A DNA stretch of 27,283 bases, taken from assembly GCA_021202245.1 (NCBI GenBank), contig JAJQDK010000107.1, positions 1-27,283 of the forward strand, written 5' to 3'. This document shows, in pieces, positions 1-7,984 of the stretch. The notes beneath the pieces were generated by a model, which was given only the letters and a program-made list of their open reading frames with translations, did not search any database and was not told the origin of the DNA. How positions within the stretch are numbered: the stretch's first letter is position 1; each line of letters starts with the position of its first letter. The position numbers were made by a program, and so were the translations under genes. Origin of the DNA: Clostridiales bacterium. Its GTDB lineage: Bacteria > Bacillota > Clostridia > Oscillospirales > Acutalibacteraceae.

Positions 1-1
1 C

Positions 2-688
2 GCCGTTTGCCTGTAAAAAATAAAAAACGCCGTAATTCTTTCAAAATACAACAGAATTTTAAATCAGAGAAATTCACTTTTAAAGGATATTTTTCACAGG
101 CCTTCTCTTGAGGATACCCTTGATATTTGGGATGAACCACTGATAAAAAACGGCGCGCTGCTAATAAAGAATAGAATGGATTATGTTAAAATGCTCTCAA
201 CACGCGCGGCTGCTTATCACAGCGGAATTTCAAAGAAAAGCGAAAAGCTTAAAATCAGATATATATCCTCTGCGGATATTGACGAAAATGACGATGTCGG
301 TACAATAGCGCAGAAGCTGCGGCAAAAAATAAAAAACAATAAAAAAGACGATATTCGCTTAGGTGTGACAAATTTCGGTCCGCACCGAGATGATATTGAG
401 ATACTGATTAACGATAAAAATGCAAAAATGTACGCATCTCAGGGGCAGCAGCGCAGTGCGGTGCTGTCGTTAAAGCTTGCGGAAGCCTCAATTTTGAAGG
501 AAAGAACAGGTGAAAATCCGGTTATTCTGCTCGATGATGTCCTTTCGGAGCTTGATACGGGCAGACAAGATTTTTTGCTTAATGAGCTTAAGGACTGTCA
601 GGTTTTCATTACCTGCTGTGAAAAATCCAATAAGGAACAGCTCAAAGACGGCAGGGTATTTTATATTAAAAACGGAGAGGTTTTGTAA
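2..688 (+). CDS. recF: RecF, DNA replication/repair ATPase (3' part, 5' end missing)
   Basis: RecF is a cytoplasmic ABC/SMC-like ATPase that loads RecA at gaps with RecO and RecR. Only the C-terminal part is present. The frame reads through recognisable RecF sequence (SKYNRILNQRN at about 41-73, then LDIWDEP), a GPHRDD segment, the ABC-like signature SQGQQRS and the Walker B/D-loop LLDDVLSELD. Homology extends upstream of the first ATG (176), so 176 is not the true start. Oddity: in this frame bases 14-16 are TAA, only four codons from the window edge, so the gene is either interrupted there or the first bases are an assembly-edge error. The stop at 686-688 overlaps the start of remB by one base, indicating translational coupling. 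The family assignment is secure; whether the gene is intact cannot be told. Confidence 0.9.
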
Positions 689-954
689 TGTATCTTCATT
701 TGGGACAGGATACGGTAATTACCGCCGAATCAATCGTCGGAATATTTGATATTGATGCCTGCACGGTTTCAAAAAGAGCGAGAGATTATCTTGCAAATGC
801 TGAAAAAAGCAGCTGCGTGGTCAATGTATCCTACGAGCTGCCGAAATCGTTTATTGTATGTGAGGAAAACAGCAAAACAACCGTATATATCAGTCAGATT
901 TCAACAAAAACCCTGAGCAACCGCTTGTTTAATAAGCAAAAGCTTATCATTTAA
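688..954 (+). CDS. remB: RemB-type extracellular matrix regulator (DUF370)
   Basis: An 88-residue protein of the DUF370 family. It opens MYLHLGQDTVI followed by VGIFDID, the family hallmark, and has a KSFIV segment near residue 53. In Bacillus subtilis the homologue (YaaB/RemB) lies directly after recF and before gyrB and activates biofilm-matrix genes; the neighbourhood is the same here. The start ATG overlaps the recF stop (TAATG) and is preceded by a GGAGAGG site at 674-680, so it is probably co-transcribed with recF. The regulatory role is known for Bacillus; in this organism it is inferred. Confidence 0.9.
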   Translation: MYLHLGQDTVITAESIVGIFDIDACTVSKRARDYLANAEKSSCVVNVSYELPKSFIVCEENSKTTVYISQISTKTLSNRLFNKQKLII

Positions 955-991
955 AATCTGTAATTTATTGAATAAAAAGGGAGGTAATCTT

Positions 992-1351
992 ATGAAGGTT
1001 AAGAGATGTCCTTACTGCGAAAGGAGAGTATCCTATTCTTCGGCATATTCATGCAGAAGAAAAGGCGAATATTTTTGTGAAAGATGCGGAAAGGAAAGCA
1101 GGGTTGTTGTAAACAAAACTATTTATCTGCTTTTTGCCGTGTTTGCGCTTGTCACCCTCGGAATAATGGCGGGCTGGCTTTATTCCGGGCTTGCAAGCAA
1201 TATTTTCGGAGTTGTCCTCGTGGCTGTTCCTCTGATTATTTTTATGATGATTACACCTAAATTTCTGTATTTTGAGCCTCTTAAAAAATATAAAAAATCC
1301 ATTGAGGCAAAAAAGGCGGGATTTGAGTATTCGGATAATCTGAAAAATTAA
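992..1351 (+). CDS. Small membrane protein with N-terminal two-CXXC zinc ribbon (cxxc_20_cxxc type)
   Basis: 119 residues from the ATG at 992, chosen because GGGAGGT (979-985) sits directly upstream; an in-frame ATG at 968 has no such site. Residues 6-9 are CPYC and a second knuckle, CERC, follows 19 residues later, the layout of the cxxc_20_cxxc family. Two hydrophobic segments follow (about 41-62 and 66-85, starting TIYLLFAVFALV and NIFGVVLVAVPL), so the zinc knuckles are predicted to face the cytoplasm on a two-helix membrane anchor. Function is unknown. It forms a run with the two small genes that follow, between remB and gyrB, and resembles the gene at 1718 in architecture, suggesting a diverged duplicate pair. 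Confidence 0.75.
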   Translation: MKVKRCPYCERRVSYSSAYSCRRKGEYFCERCGKESRVVVNKTIYLLFAVFALVTLGIMAGWLYSGLASNIFGVVLVAVPLIIFMMITPKFLYFEPLKKYKKSIEAKKAGFEYSDNLKN

Positions 1352-1354
1352 TAA

Positions 1355-1708
1355 ATGAATAAATTTGACAGCAGCGACTTTAAATCAGCTCCTTCAGAAG
1401 ATTCTCAGTTTAAAATGAATAACGACGTATTTAACAGGATAAAAGAGGAAAGAAACGAAGCAAGAAAAAAGCTTCAAAATAATGAGAGTATTTCAGATTC
1501 GGCACGAATAGAAAACACAAGCAAAAGCTATGTGCCGATAATAAATGACGTGAGCGACGACCACGCCTCCGCCGATGTGCCTCTTAAGAAAATTCACTCG
1601 GAGGCAGTTTACGGCAGACAGCACTATATTCCCGTTGATTCCGATTCTCACGTTAAAAAAAATAAGAAAACCGACGGAAACAAATATTCCTCTAACAGAA
1701 GGTTCTGA
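1355..1708 (+). CDS. Hypothetical hydrophilic protein
   Basis: 117 residues with no domain I recognise. It is highly charged and rich in Ser, Asn, Asp and Lys, with a potentially helical KEERNEARKKL stretch near residues 30-40 and a very basic tail (KKNKKTDGNKYSS). There is no membrane segment or signal peptide, so it is probably cytoplasmic and largely disordered. It starts only three bases after the previous stop and has no clear Shine-Dalgarno site, so it probably depends on translational coupling to the upstream gene. Its position between two membrane zinc-ribbon-like genes suggests a shared role, but nothing in the sequence says which. Confidence 0.6.
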   Translation: MNKFDSSDFKSAPSEDSQFKMNNDVFNRIKEERNEARKKLQNNESISDSARIENTSKSYVPIINDVSDDHASADVPLKKIHSEAVYGRQHYIPVDSDSHVKKNKKTDGNKYSSNRRF

Positions 1709-1717
1709 TGCGTTATT

Positions 1718-2068
1718 ATGTTAAAATTGCCTGTTTGTCCCCATTACAGTACGATATACAGATATTCCGAGGTAAAGAAAACGGCTTTTAAGAAAAAACA
1801 GATATGCTATCACTACAAAAAGGAATTTAATATATCTAAAAAGGGCATAATTGTTTTGGCTTTGCTTGTAATTTGCGCAGCCGCCGCCCTTAATTTGGCT
1901 CAGCTTTATATAACTCCGAGCCTGAGCCTGTTGTTTTTGCTGGCAACCAATATTATTTTGGTGGCAGTCGGAGTCTTGCTTATTCCCTTTTTTATTACAT
2001 ACAAAGGAAGTAATAAAAAAGAGAATAAATCCGATAAGGCTGAAAAAAACGTAAAAAAACAAAAATAA
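1718..2068 (+). CDS. Small membrane protein, degenerate CXXC-type (CPHY/CYHY) ribbon
   Basis: 116 residues with the same plan as the gene at 992: an N-terminal two-knuckle segment followed by two hydrophobic helices (about 45-63 and 67-90) and a Lys/Asn-rich tail. Where the relative has CPYC and CERC, this protein has CPHY and CYHY, again 19 residues apart, so the second cysteine of both knuckles is tyrosine (codon TAC in both). Each knuckle keeps a C-x-H pair that might still bind metal. The start is uncertain: no strong ribosome site is visible, and an overlapping ATG at 1708 leads to a short unrelated frame. It precedes gyrB by about 60 bases. Function unknown. Confidence 0.65.
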   Translation: MLKLPVCPHYSTIYRYSEVKKTAFKKKQICYHYKKEFNISKKGIIVLALLVICAAAALNLAQLYITPSLSLLFLLATNIILVAVGVLLIPFFITYKGSNKKENKSDKAEKNVKKQK

Positions 2069-2129
2069 AGCAGAATGAATAAAAAAATCGAACGAGCGGT
2101 TTTTCAAAGATAAACGGAGGTAAACTGTT

Positions 2130-4133
2130 TTGGATAATTTTGAAAATATTGAAAACAATGAAAGTGTTGAAGGTATCGAAAGTAACGAAAGTGTTGAAAG
2201 CAACGAAATGACTAAGGTTGAGCAGGAATACGGCGCCGATGAAATACAGGTGCTTGAGGGACTTGAGGCTGTAAGAAAGCGCCCCGGAATGTACATAGGT
2301 TCAACGGGTCCGAGAGGTCTTCATCACCTTGTATATGAAATTGTAGACAACTCTATCGACGAGGCTCTTGCCGGATACTGTACAAAGATTGACGTTGTGA
2401 TTGAAGAGGGCAACATTATCCGTGTTACCGACAACGGCAGAGGTATTCCCGTGGGCGTTAACAGCAAGACGGGACTTCCTGCGGTAACGGTAGTATTTAC
2501 CGTTCTGCATGCAGGAGGCAAATTCGGCGGCGGCGGATATAAGGTTTCCGGCGGTCTGCACGGAGTGGGCGCTTCGGTAGTTAACGCGCTTTCCGAATGG
2601 CTTGAGGTCAAGGTCTGCGACGGAGAAGATGTTTATTTTCAGCGCTACGAAAGAGGCAAAATTGTTACCGAGCTTGAAAAAATCGGAAAATCCGACATCA
2701 AGGGTACCGAGGTACGGTTTAAAGCCAATCCGGAAATATTCAAGGAAACCACGGAATATGATTATGCAGTGCTTGAAAGGCGCTTGCGTGAGCAGGCATT
2801 TCTGAATGCAGGCATACATATTGAGCTTCGCGACGAGCGTGACTCAGATAATATTATTAAAAATAATTATGTTTACGAGGGCGGTATCAAAAGCTTTGTA
2901 GATTTTATTCACAAAAAACGCTCTCTTGAGGTTATTCATCCGGATGTAATTTATTTTTCGTCAACAAATGCCGATGATACAATTTCTGTTGAAATAGCCC
3001 TTCAATACAACGAAAGCTATAATGAAAATATTCTGACATTTGCAAACAACATACACACCACCGACGGCGGTACCCACGAAGAAGGCTTTAAGCGTGCGCT
3101 TACCACGGTTATGAACGAATACGCGCGCAAATTCGGAAAGTTCAAGGATAATGATAAAAACCTGAGCGGTGAGGACGTAAGAGAGGGACTTACCGCAATA
3201 GTAAGCGTAAAGCTGAAGGAAGCTCAGTTTGAAGGTCAGACCAAGGCAAAGCTCGGCAACACGGAAGTCCGTACTATGGTAGATAAGCTTGTAAGAGAGA
3301 AGCTTATGATTTATCTTGAGGAAAATCCTGCCGTATCAAAAGCAATTTTTGAAAAAGTTCTCGCTTCCGCCCGCGCCAGAGAGGCTGCGAGAAAAGCCAG
3401 GGAAAACGTAAGAAGAAAATCGGCTCTTGAATCCGCGCAGCTCCCCGGAAAGCTTGCCGACTGTCAGTCGCGCGACAGCAGTGAAACCGAAATATTTATC
3501 GTTGAGGGAGATTCCGCAGGCGGTTCCGCAAAGGGAGGAAGAGACAGAAGAATTCAAGCAATTCTACCTCTTTGGGGTAAAATGTTGAATGTGGAAAAAG
3601 CAAGAATAGACAGAGTTTATGGAAACGACAAGCTTATGCCGGTTATAACCGCACTCGGAACAGGCATCGGTGATGATTTTGATATAACCAAGCTCCGTTA
3701 TGACAAGGTTATAATTATGGCGGATGCCGATGTTGACGGCTCTCATATCAGAACTCTGCTTTTAACATTTTTCTTCAGATATATGCGGCCACTTGTTGAA
3801 CAGGGCCACGTTTATATTGCTCAGCCGCCTCTTTACAGAGTAACAAAGGGTAAAGAGCACAAATATGCTTATTCGGATATCGAGCGTGACCAAATTTTGG
3901 CTCAGATTGAGGGCAAAACAGAAATACAGCGTTACAAGGGTCTTGGTGAGATGGATTCCGAACAGCTTTGGGAAACCACCATGAACCCGGATACAAGGCT
4001 TATGCTCCGTGTGGAGCTCAGCGATGCCGAGGAGGCTGACGAAACCTTTACTATTCTTATGGGCGATAAGGTTGAGCCTCGCCGTGAGTTTATTGAGCAA
4101 AATGCAAAATACGTTCAAAATCTCGATGTATAA
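2130..4133 (+). CDS. gyrB: DNA gyrase subunit B
   Basis: ATPase subunit of the A2B2 topoisomerase that introduces negative supercoils. The GHKL ATPase site is complete: EIVDNSIDEA (70-79), DNGRGIPVG (101-109) and GGLHGVG (141-147). The transducer domain has TTDGGTHEEGF. The TOPRIM domain has EGDSAGG (459-465) and the metal-binding DADVDG (532-537). The GyrB C-terminal part with YKGLGEMD is present. Length 667 is somewhat longer than usual because of an acidic Asn/Glu/Ser repeat at residues 2-26. The TTG start is chosen because GGAGG (2116-2120) lies nine bases upstream; an ATG at 2208 would give the conventional start but lacks a ribosome site. Trp482 replaces the Lys/Arg usually seen in LPLxGK. 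Confidence 0.97.
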   Translation: MDNFENIENNESVEGIESNESVESNEMTKVEQEYGADEIQVLEGLEAVRKRPGMYIGSTGPRGLHHLVYEIVDNSIDEALAGYCTKIDVVIEEGNIIRVTDNGRGIPVGVNSKTGLPAVTVVFTVLHAGGKFGGGGYKVSGGLHGVGASVVNALSEWLEVKVCDGEDVYFQRYERGKIVTELEKIGKSDIKGTEVRFKANPEIFKETTEYDYAVLERRLREQAFLNAGIHIELRDERDSDNIIKNNYVYEGGIKSFVDFIHKKRSLEVIHPDVIYFSSTNADDTISVEIALQYNESYNENILTFANNIHTTDGGTHEEGFKRALTTVMNEYARKFGKFKDNDKNLSGEDVREGLTAIVSVKLKEAQFEGQTKAKLGNTEVRTMVDKLVREKLMIYLEENPAVSKAIFEKVLASARAREAARKARENVRRKSALESAQLPGKLADCQSRDSSETEIFIVEGDSAGGSAKGGRDRRIQAILPLWGKMLNVEKARIDRVYGNDKLMPVITALGTGIGDDFDITKLRYDKVIIMADADVDGSHIRTLLLTFFFRYMRPLVEQGHVYIAQPPLYRVTKGKEHKYAYSDIERDQILAQIEGKTEIQRYKGLGEMDSEQLWETTMNPDTRLMLRVELSDAEEADETFTILMGDKVEPRREFIEQNAKYVQNLDV

Positions 4134-4217
4134 TTTAAGAATACAGCGTTGCAATACAAAAAAATTATTGCCCGATAAAAAATATATTACTCTTTGATTT
4201 TTTAAGGAAGTGATTTT

Positions 4218-4640
4218 GTGCATTCACGAACGAAAATAACCGTAAGATATGCAGAAACCGACAAAATGGGCATTGCTCATCATTCAAATTATCCTATTTG
4301 GTATGAGGTCGGCAGAAGCGACTATATTAAGATGTTCGGTACAAGCTATTCCGAGATGGAGGAAGCCGGAGTAATGACTCCGCTGATCAACCTGACCTGT
4401 CATTTCGGCTTGCCTGCACTGTATGAGGACGAGCTTATTATCCGCACCAAGGTTATTTTTATAACTGCTGCAAGAATAATATTTTCCTACACCGTCAAGA
4501 GAATTGAGGACGACCGGACAGAAACCGAGCTCGGCTACGGAACAACCGAGCACGGGTTTGTTGACACAAAAAACTTCCGTCCCTGCAACATTAAAAAACG
4601 AATGCCTGAGCTGTTTAAAAAAATCAGCGCAGTAATATAA
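4218..4640 (+). CDS. Acyl-CoA thioesterase, hotdog fold (YbgC/4-hydroxybenzoyl-CoA thioesterase-like)
   Basis: 140 residues, the normal length for a single hotdog domain. The N-terminus contains the active-site signature YAETDKMGIAHHSNY (residues 11-25), with Asp15 as the predicted catalytic residue and the His/Asn/Tyr set typical of the YbgC branch. The enzyme would hydrolyse short or aromatic acyl-CoA thioesters in the cytoplasm; the substrate cannot be read from sequence. The GTG start follows AAGGAAG (4204-4210). The gene is inserted between gyrB and gyrA, 84 bases after gyrB and 18 before gyrA, so it is likely co-transcribed with them without an obvious functional link. Confidence 0.88.
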   Translation: MHSRTKITVRYAETDKMGIAHHSNYPIWYEVGRSDYIKMFGTSYSEMEEAGVMTPLINLTCHFGLPALYEDELIIRTKVIFITAARIIFSYTVKRIEDDRTETELGYGTTEHGFVDTKNFRPCNIKKRMPELFKKISAVI

Positions 4641-4658
4641 CTTCAGAGGTAAATTAAG

Positions 4659-7208
4659 ATGGATAATATGGACAATATGGATAACGAACAGCAGATTGAA
4701 AAGAAAATAATTGATGTTGACCTGCAAAAGGAGATGCGCAAAAGCTTTCTTGATTACTCTATGAGTGTAATCGTAGCCCGTGCGCTTCCCGATGTGCGTG
4801 ACGGCTTAAAGCCCGTTCACAGACGTATTCTTTACACTATGTATGAAAGAGGACTTGAACCCTCAAAGCCGTATCATAAGTGCGCCGATACCGTCGGAAG
4901 CGTGCTCGGTGCATATCACCCCCACGGCGACGCCTCCGTATACGATGCAATGGTAAGACTGGCACAGGACTTTTCAATGAGATATATGCTTGTTGATGGC
5001 CACGGTAACTTCGGCTCCGTAGACGGCGATCCGCCTGCCGCTTATCGTTATACGGAAGCAAGAATGAGCAAAATCTCTATGGAAATGCTCACCGATATTG
5101 ATAAGGAAACCGTTGATTTTATCCCGAACTATGACGACAGACTCAAGGAGCCTGTTGTTTTGCCGAGCCGTTTTCCAAACCTGCTTGTAAACGGTTCAAG
5201 CGGTATTGCGGTTGGTATGGCTACAAATATTCCGCCGCACAACCTCGGTGAAACCATAGACGCAGCCTGCGCGCTTATTGAAAATCCCGATGCAGAGCTG
5301 CCGGAGCTTATGGAATATATGCCCGGACCCGATTTTCCGACGGGCGGTATAATTATGGGCAGAAGCGGAATAAGAGCCACTTATGCCACCGGCAAGGGCA
5401 AAATTACCGTCAGGGCAAAAACCGAAATAGTCGAAACTAAAAACGGAAGATTTAAAATTATAGTTACCGAGCTTCCATATCAGGTAAACAAGGCAAGACT
5501 TATTGAAAATATAGCCGACTTAGTCAAAGAAAAGCGCATTGAGGGTATTTCAAACATAGAGGACCATTCCGACAGACTCGGTATGCACATTGAAATTGAC
5601 ATTAAGCGCGAGGCTTCTCCGCAAATTGTTTTAAATCAGCTGTTCTCATATACTCAGTTTCAGACAACCTTCGGCGCAATTATGCTTTCAATCGTTGACG
5701 GCGAGCCTAAAATTCTTTCACTCAAGGAAATGCTTCAATGCTACATTGAATTTCAGGAGGATATTATCCGCCGCCGCACCGAGTTTGATTTAAAGAAGGC
5801 TCAGGACAGAGTACATATTCTTGGGGGCTTAAAAATTGCAATCGACTTTATCGACGAGGTTATTGCAATTATTCGTTCCAGCAAGGACCTGCCCACAGCA
5901 AGAACGGCGCTTATGGAGCGTTTCGGACTCGATGAGGTTCAGGCTCAGGCCATTGTTCAGATGAGGCTCGGTCAGCTCACAAATATGGAGCGCACCAAAA
6001 TTGAGGACGAAATTAACGCACTCCACGCAAAAATCAAAGATTTTCTTGAAATTCTCGGAAGCGAAACAAGAAAGCTTGAAATTGTCAAGGAGGAGCTTAC
6101 GGCTATACGCAACAAATATGCCGACCCCAGACGCACGGAAATTTGCGCAGTCAGCGGAGAGGTTGATATAGAAGATTTAATTCCGCAGGAGGAGTGCGTT
6201 CTTACGCTTACTCAGTTCGGATATGTAAAATGTCTTGCTGCCGATACCTACAAAATACAGCACAGAGGCGGCAGGGGAGTTTCCGGTATGTCACGCCGTG
6301 AGGAGGATGTGGCATCCGAAATGTTTATTATAAATTCTCACGATTACGTACTGTTCTTTACGGATAAGGGTAGGGTATACAGGCTGAAATGCTACGAGGT
6401 TCCGGAGGGAAGCCGACAGTCAAAGGGCATCAATATTGCAAATCTGCTGCCAATTACTCCGGATGAAAAGGTAACCTCAATGATAAAGGTATCCGAATTC
6501 AGCGAAGATAAGTACCTCATTATGATAACAAGGCAGGGCATAGTTAAGAGAATTGTTCTCAATGCCTACAACACATCCCGAAAGGGCGGATTTATTGCAC
6601 TTGAGCTTAACGAGGGCGATGAGCTGGCTTGGGTAAGAATGACCGACGGCAGCAATCAGGTGATTGTGGCAACTAAAAAGGGCGCGGCTATCCGCTTTAA
6701 GGAAACAGACGTCCGTCCCACCGGCAGACAGTCAAGGGGAGTTAAGGCAATCACACTTAAAGAAGGCGACTGCGTAGTGGGAATGAGCGTTGTGCGTGAG
6801 GGAGGACTTGTGCTTACCGTGTCCGAAACAGGCTACGGCAGACTTTCAAATCCGGATGATTACCGTATTCAGAGCCGAGGCGGAAAGGGTCTTACGAATT
6901 ACCACGTTGAAAAATACGGCGATGTAGCCGCAATCAAGGTTGTTGACCTTGATGATGACATAATCATAATCTCACGTGACGGCATAATCATAAGAATTGC
7001 CGCAGAGTCCGTCAGACTTTGCTCACGTCCGTCAAAGGGCGTTACGCTTATGAAGGTAAGCGGAGATGACAGGGTAATCACTATAGCCCGTTTGCCTCAC
7101 GAGGAGGAAAAGGAAAGCACCGAAAACGGTGATGAACCTCAGAACAACACAACAGAAGCTGACGAAGATCAGGATGAAGCTCCGGAAGAACCGACCGAGG
7201 CTGAATAA
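4659..7208 (+). CDS. gyrA: DNA gyrase subunit A
   Basis: Cleavage-religation subunit of gyrase, 849 residues. The breakage-reunion domain begins with the usual SFLDYSMSVIVARALPDVRD, and the catalytic tyrosine is Tyr131 in YRYTEAR (Escherichia coli Tyr122). The C-terminal pinwheel carries a GyrA box QHRGGRG (534-540), which marks it as gyrase rather than topoisomerase IV ParC, plus related IQSRGGKG and TGRQSRG blades. The tail is a long Glu/Asp-rich stretch. The start is ATG 4659 after AGAGG (4645-4649); the first nine codons are three copies of Met-Asp-Asn, giving three in-frame ATGs. The quinolone-contact position equivalent to Ser83 is Ala92, followed by Ser93, with the acidic Asp96 retained. 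Confidence 0.97.
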   Translation: MDNMDNMDNEQQIEKKIIDVDLQKEMRKSFLDYSMSVIVARALPDVRDGLKPVHRRILYTMYERGLEPSKPYHKCADTVGSVLGAYHPHGDASVYDAMVRLAQDFSMRYMLVDGHGNFGSVDGDPPAAYRYTEARMSKISMEMLTDIDKETVDFIPNYDDRLKEPVVLPSRFPNLLVNGSSGIAVGMATNIPPHNLGETIDAACALIENPDAELPELMEYMPGPDFPTGGIIMGRSGIRATYATGKGKITVRAKTEIVETKNGRFKIIVTELPYQVNKARLIENIADLVKEKRIEGISNIEDHSDRLGMHIEIDIKREASPQIVLNQLFSYTQFQTTFGAIMLSIVDGEPKILSLKEMLQCYIEFQEDIIRRRTEFDLKKAQDRVHILGGLKIAIDFIDEVIAIIRSSKDLPTARTALMERFGLDEVQAQAIVQMRLGQLTNMERTKIEDEINALHAKIKDFLEILGSETRKLEIVKEELTAIRNKYADPRRTEICAVSGEVDIEDLIPQEECVLTLTQFGYVKCLAADTYKIQHRGGRGVSGMSRREEDVASEMFIINSHDYVLFFTDKGRVYRLKCYEVPEGSRQSKGINIANLLPITPDEKVTSMIKVSEFSEDKYLIMITRQGIVKRIVLNAYNTSRKGGFIALELNEGDELAWVRMTDGSNQVIVATKKGAAIRFKETDVRPTGRQSRGVKAITLKEGDCVVGMSVVREGGLVLTVSETGYGRLSNPDDYRIQSRGGKGLTNYHVEKYGDVAAIKVVDLDDDIIIISRDGIIIRIAAESVRLCSRPSKGVTLMKVSGDDRVITIARLPHEEEKESTENGDEPQNNTTEADEDQDEAPEEPTEAE

Positions 7209-7223
7209 AAACCGGAGGGAACA

Positions 7224-7976
7224 ATGAAAAAAACTCCGATAGTCTTACTGCTGACCGCCGTGATTTTCATTTTGTCGGCGTGTTCATCGGGTGACACTGC
7301 AATAGATAATATAAACGAACCTAATAAGGATTCCACCTCAGACCAAATTTATCCGGCACAGAATGACGACGCCCTGGAGGAAAGCGGCAACGTAAACGGT
7401 ATGCGCTTTGCACTTACTCTTGAAGAATTTACCGATGAATATAATGAAATTATCGAAAAAATCGGCGGAGAATATCTTGAAACGGATAAATGGACGGTCA
7501 CCGGTGAGCCTGACAGCGACACAAACGGCGTAGAGCTTGAATATTACTACTATGACTGTGAAAAGTATAATTTTACGGCTACGGTAGAAGCCGAGTCCGA
7601 AAAGCTGGTAAATGTAGGCTGCGGAACGGCAATGAGCGTGTTTGTATCTCAAAATGAGGACGAAAACTACAGCGATGTTATCCTTGAAAGGTGTGCGGCT
7701 ATGGCAGCCGCCGCCTGCGGATTTCCGAGCAGCAGTATTGAAGCCTTGCAGGATATATTTTACCGCACCACCTTTGAGGACGCACAGTCTTTGTGGTATC
7801 AGGGTTGTATTTACAGCCTGAGTACCGATGAGGACAGCAAAAACAGTGACAACAGCACAATGCTTTTTCGAGTATTTCCGGTCACCGAGGAAAAAAAGCA
7901 GGACTGGAACATTATGGATTACGAAACCTATATTGCAAGCGCGTCAGCCGACAGCAACAGCGTAACCTCAGGCTGA
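7224..7976 (+). CDS. Putative lipoprotein of unknown function
   Basis: 250 residues. An N-terminal signal (KK then PIVLLLTAVIFI) ends in the lipobox LSAC with Cys20 as the predicted lipidated residue, followed by a Ser/Asp/Asn-rich linker, so the protein should be anchored to the outer face of the membrane. The remainder is acidic and rich in Tyr and Glu, with no catalytic motif I recognise. The start follows GGAGGG (7213-7218), 15 bases after gyrA, so it may share the gyrA transcript. It ends just before the folded non-coding block at 7985. Confidence 0.8.
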   Translation: MKKTPIVLLLTAVIFILSACSSGDTAIDNINEPNKDSTSDQIYPAQNDDALEESGNVNGMRFALTLEEFTDEYNEIIEKIGGEYLETDKWTVTGEPDSDTNGVELEYYYYDCEKYNFTATVEAESEKLVNVGCGTAMSVFVSQNEDENYSDVILERCAAMAAAACGFPSSSIEALQDIFYRTTFEDAQSLWYQGCIYSLSTDEDSKNSDNSTMLFRVFPVTEEKKQDWNIMDYETYIASASADSNSVTSG

Positions 7977-7984
7977 TTTAAATC

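Noticed and set aside
1721..2296. Minus-strand ORF of 191 codons
   Set aside because: Antisense to the small membrane protein and the gyrB start; Phe/Ser-rich, no ribosome site, no family resemblance.
2208..4133. ATG at 2208 as the gyrB start
   Set aside because: It would give the conventional N-terminus, but the only good ribosome site (GGAGG at 2116-2120) serves the TTG at 2130; kept as an alternative only.
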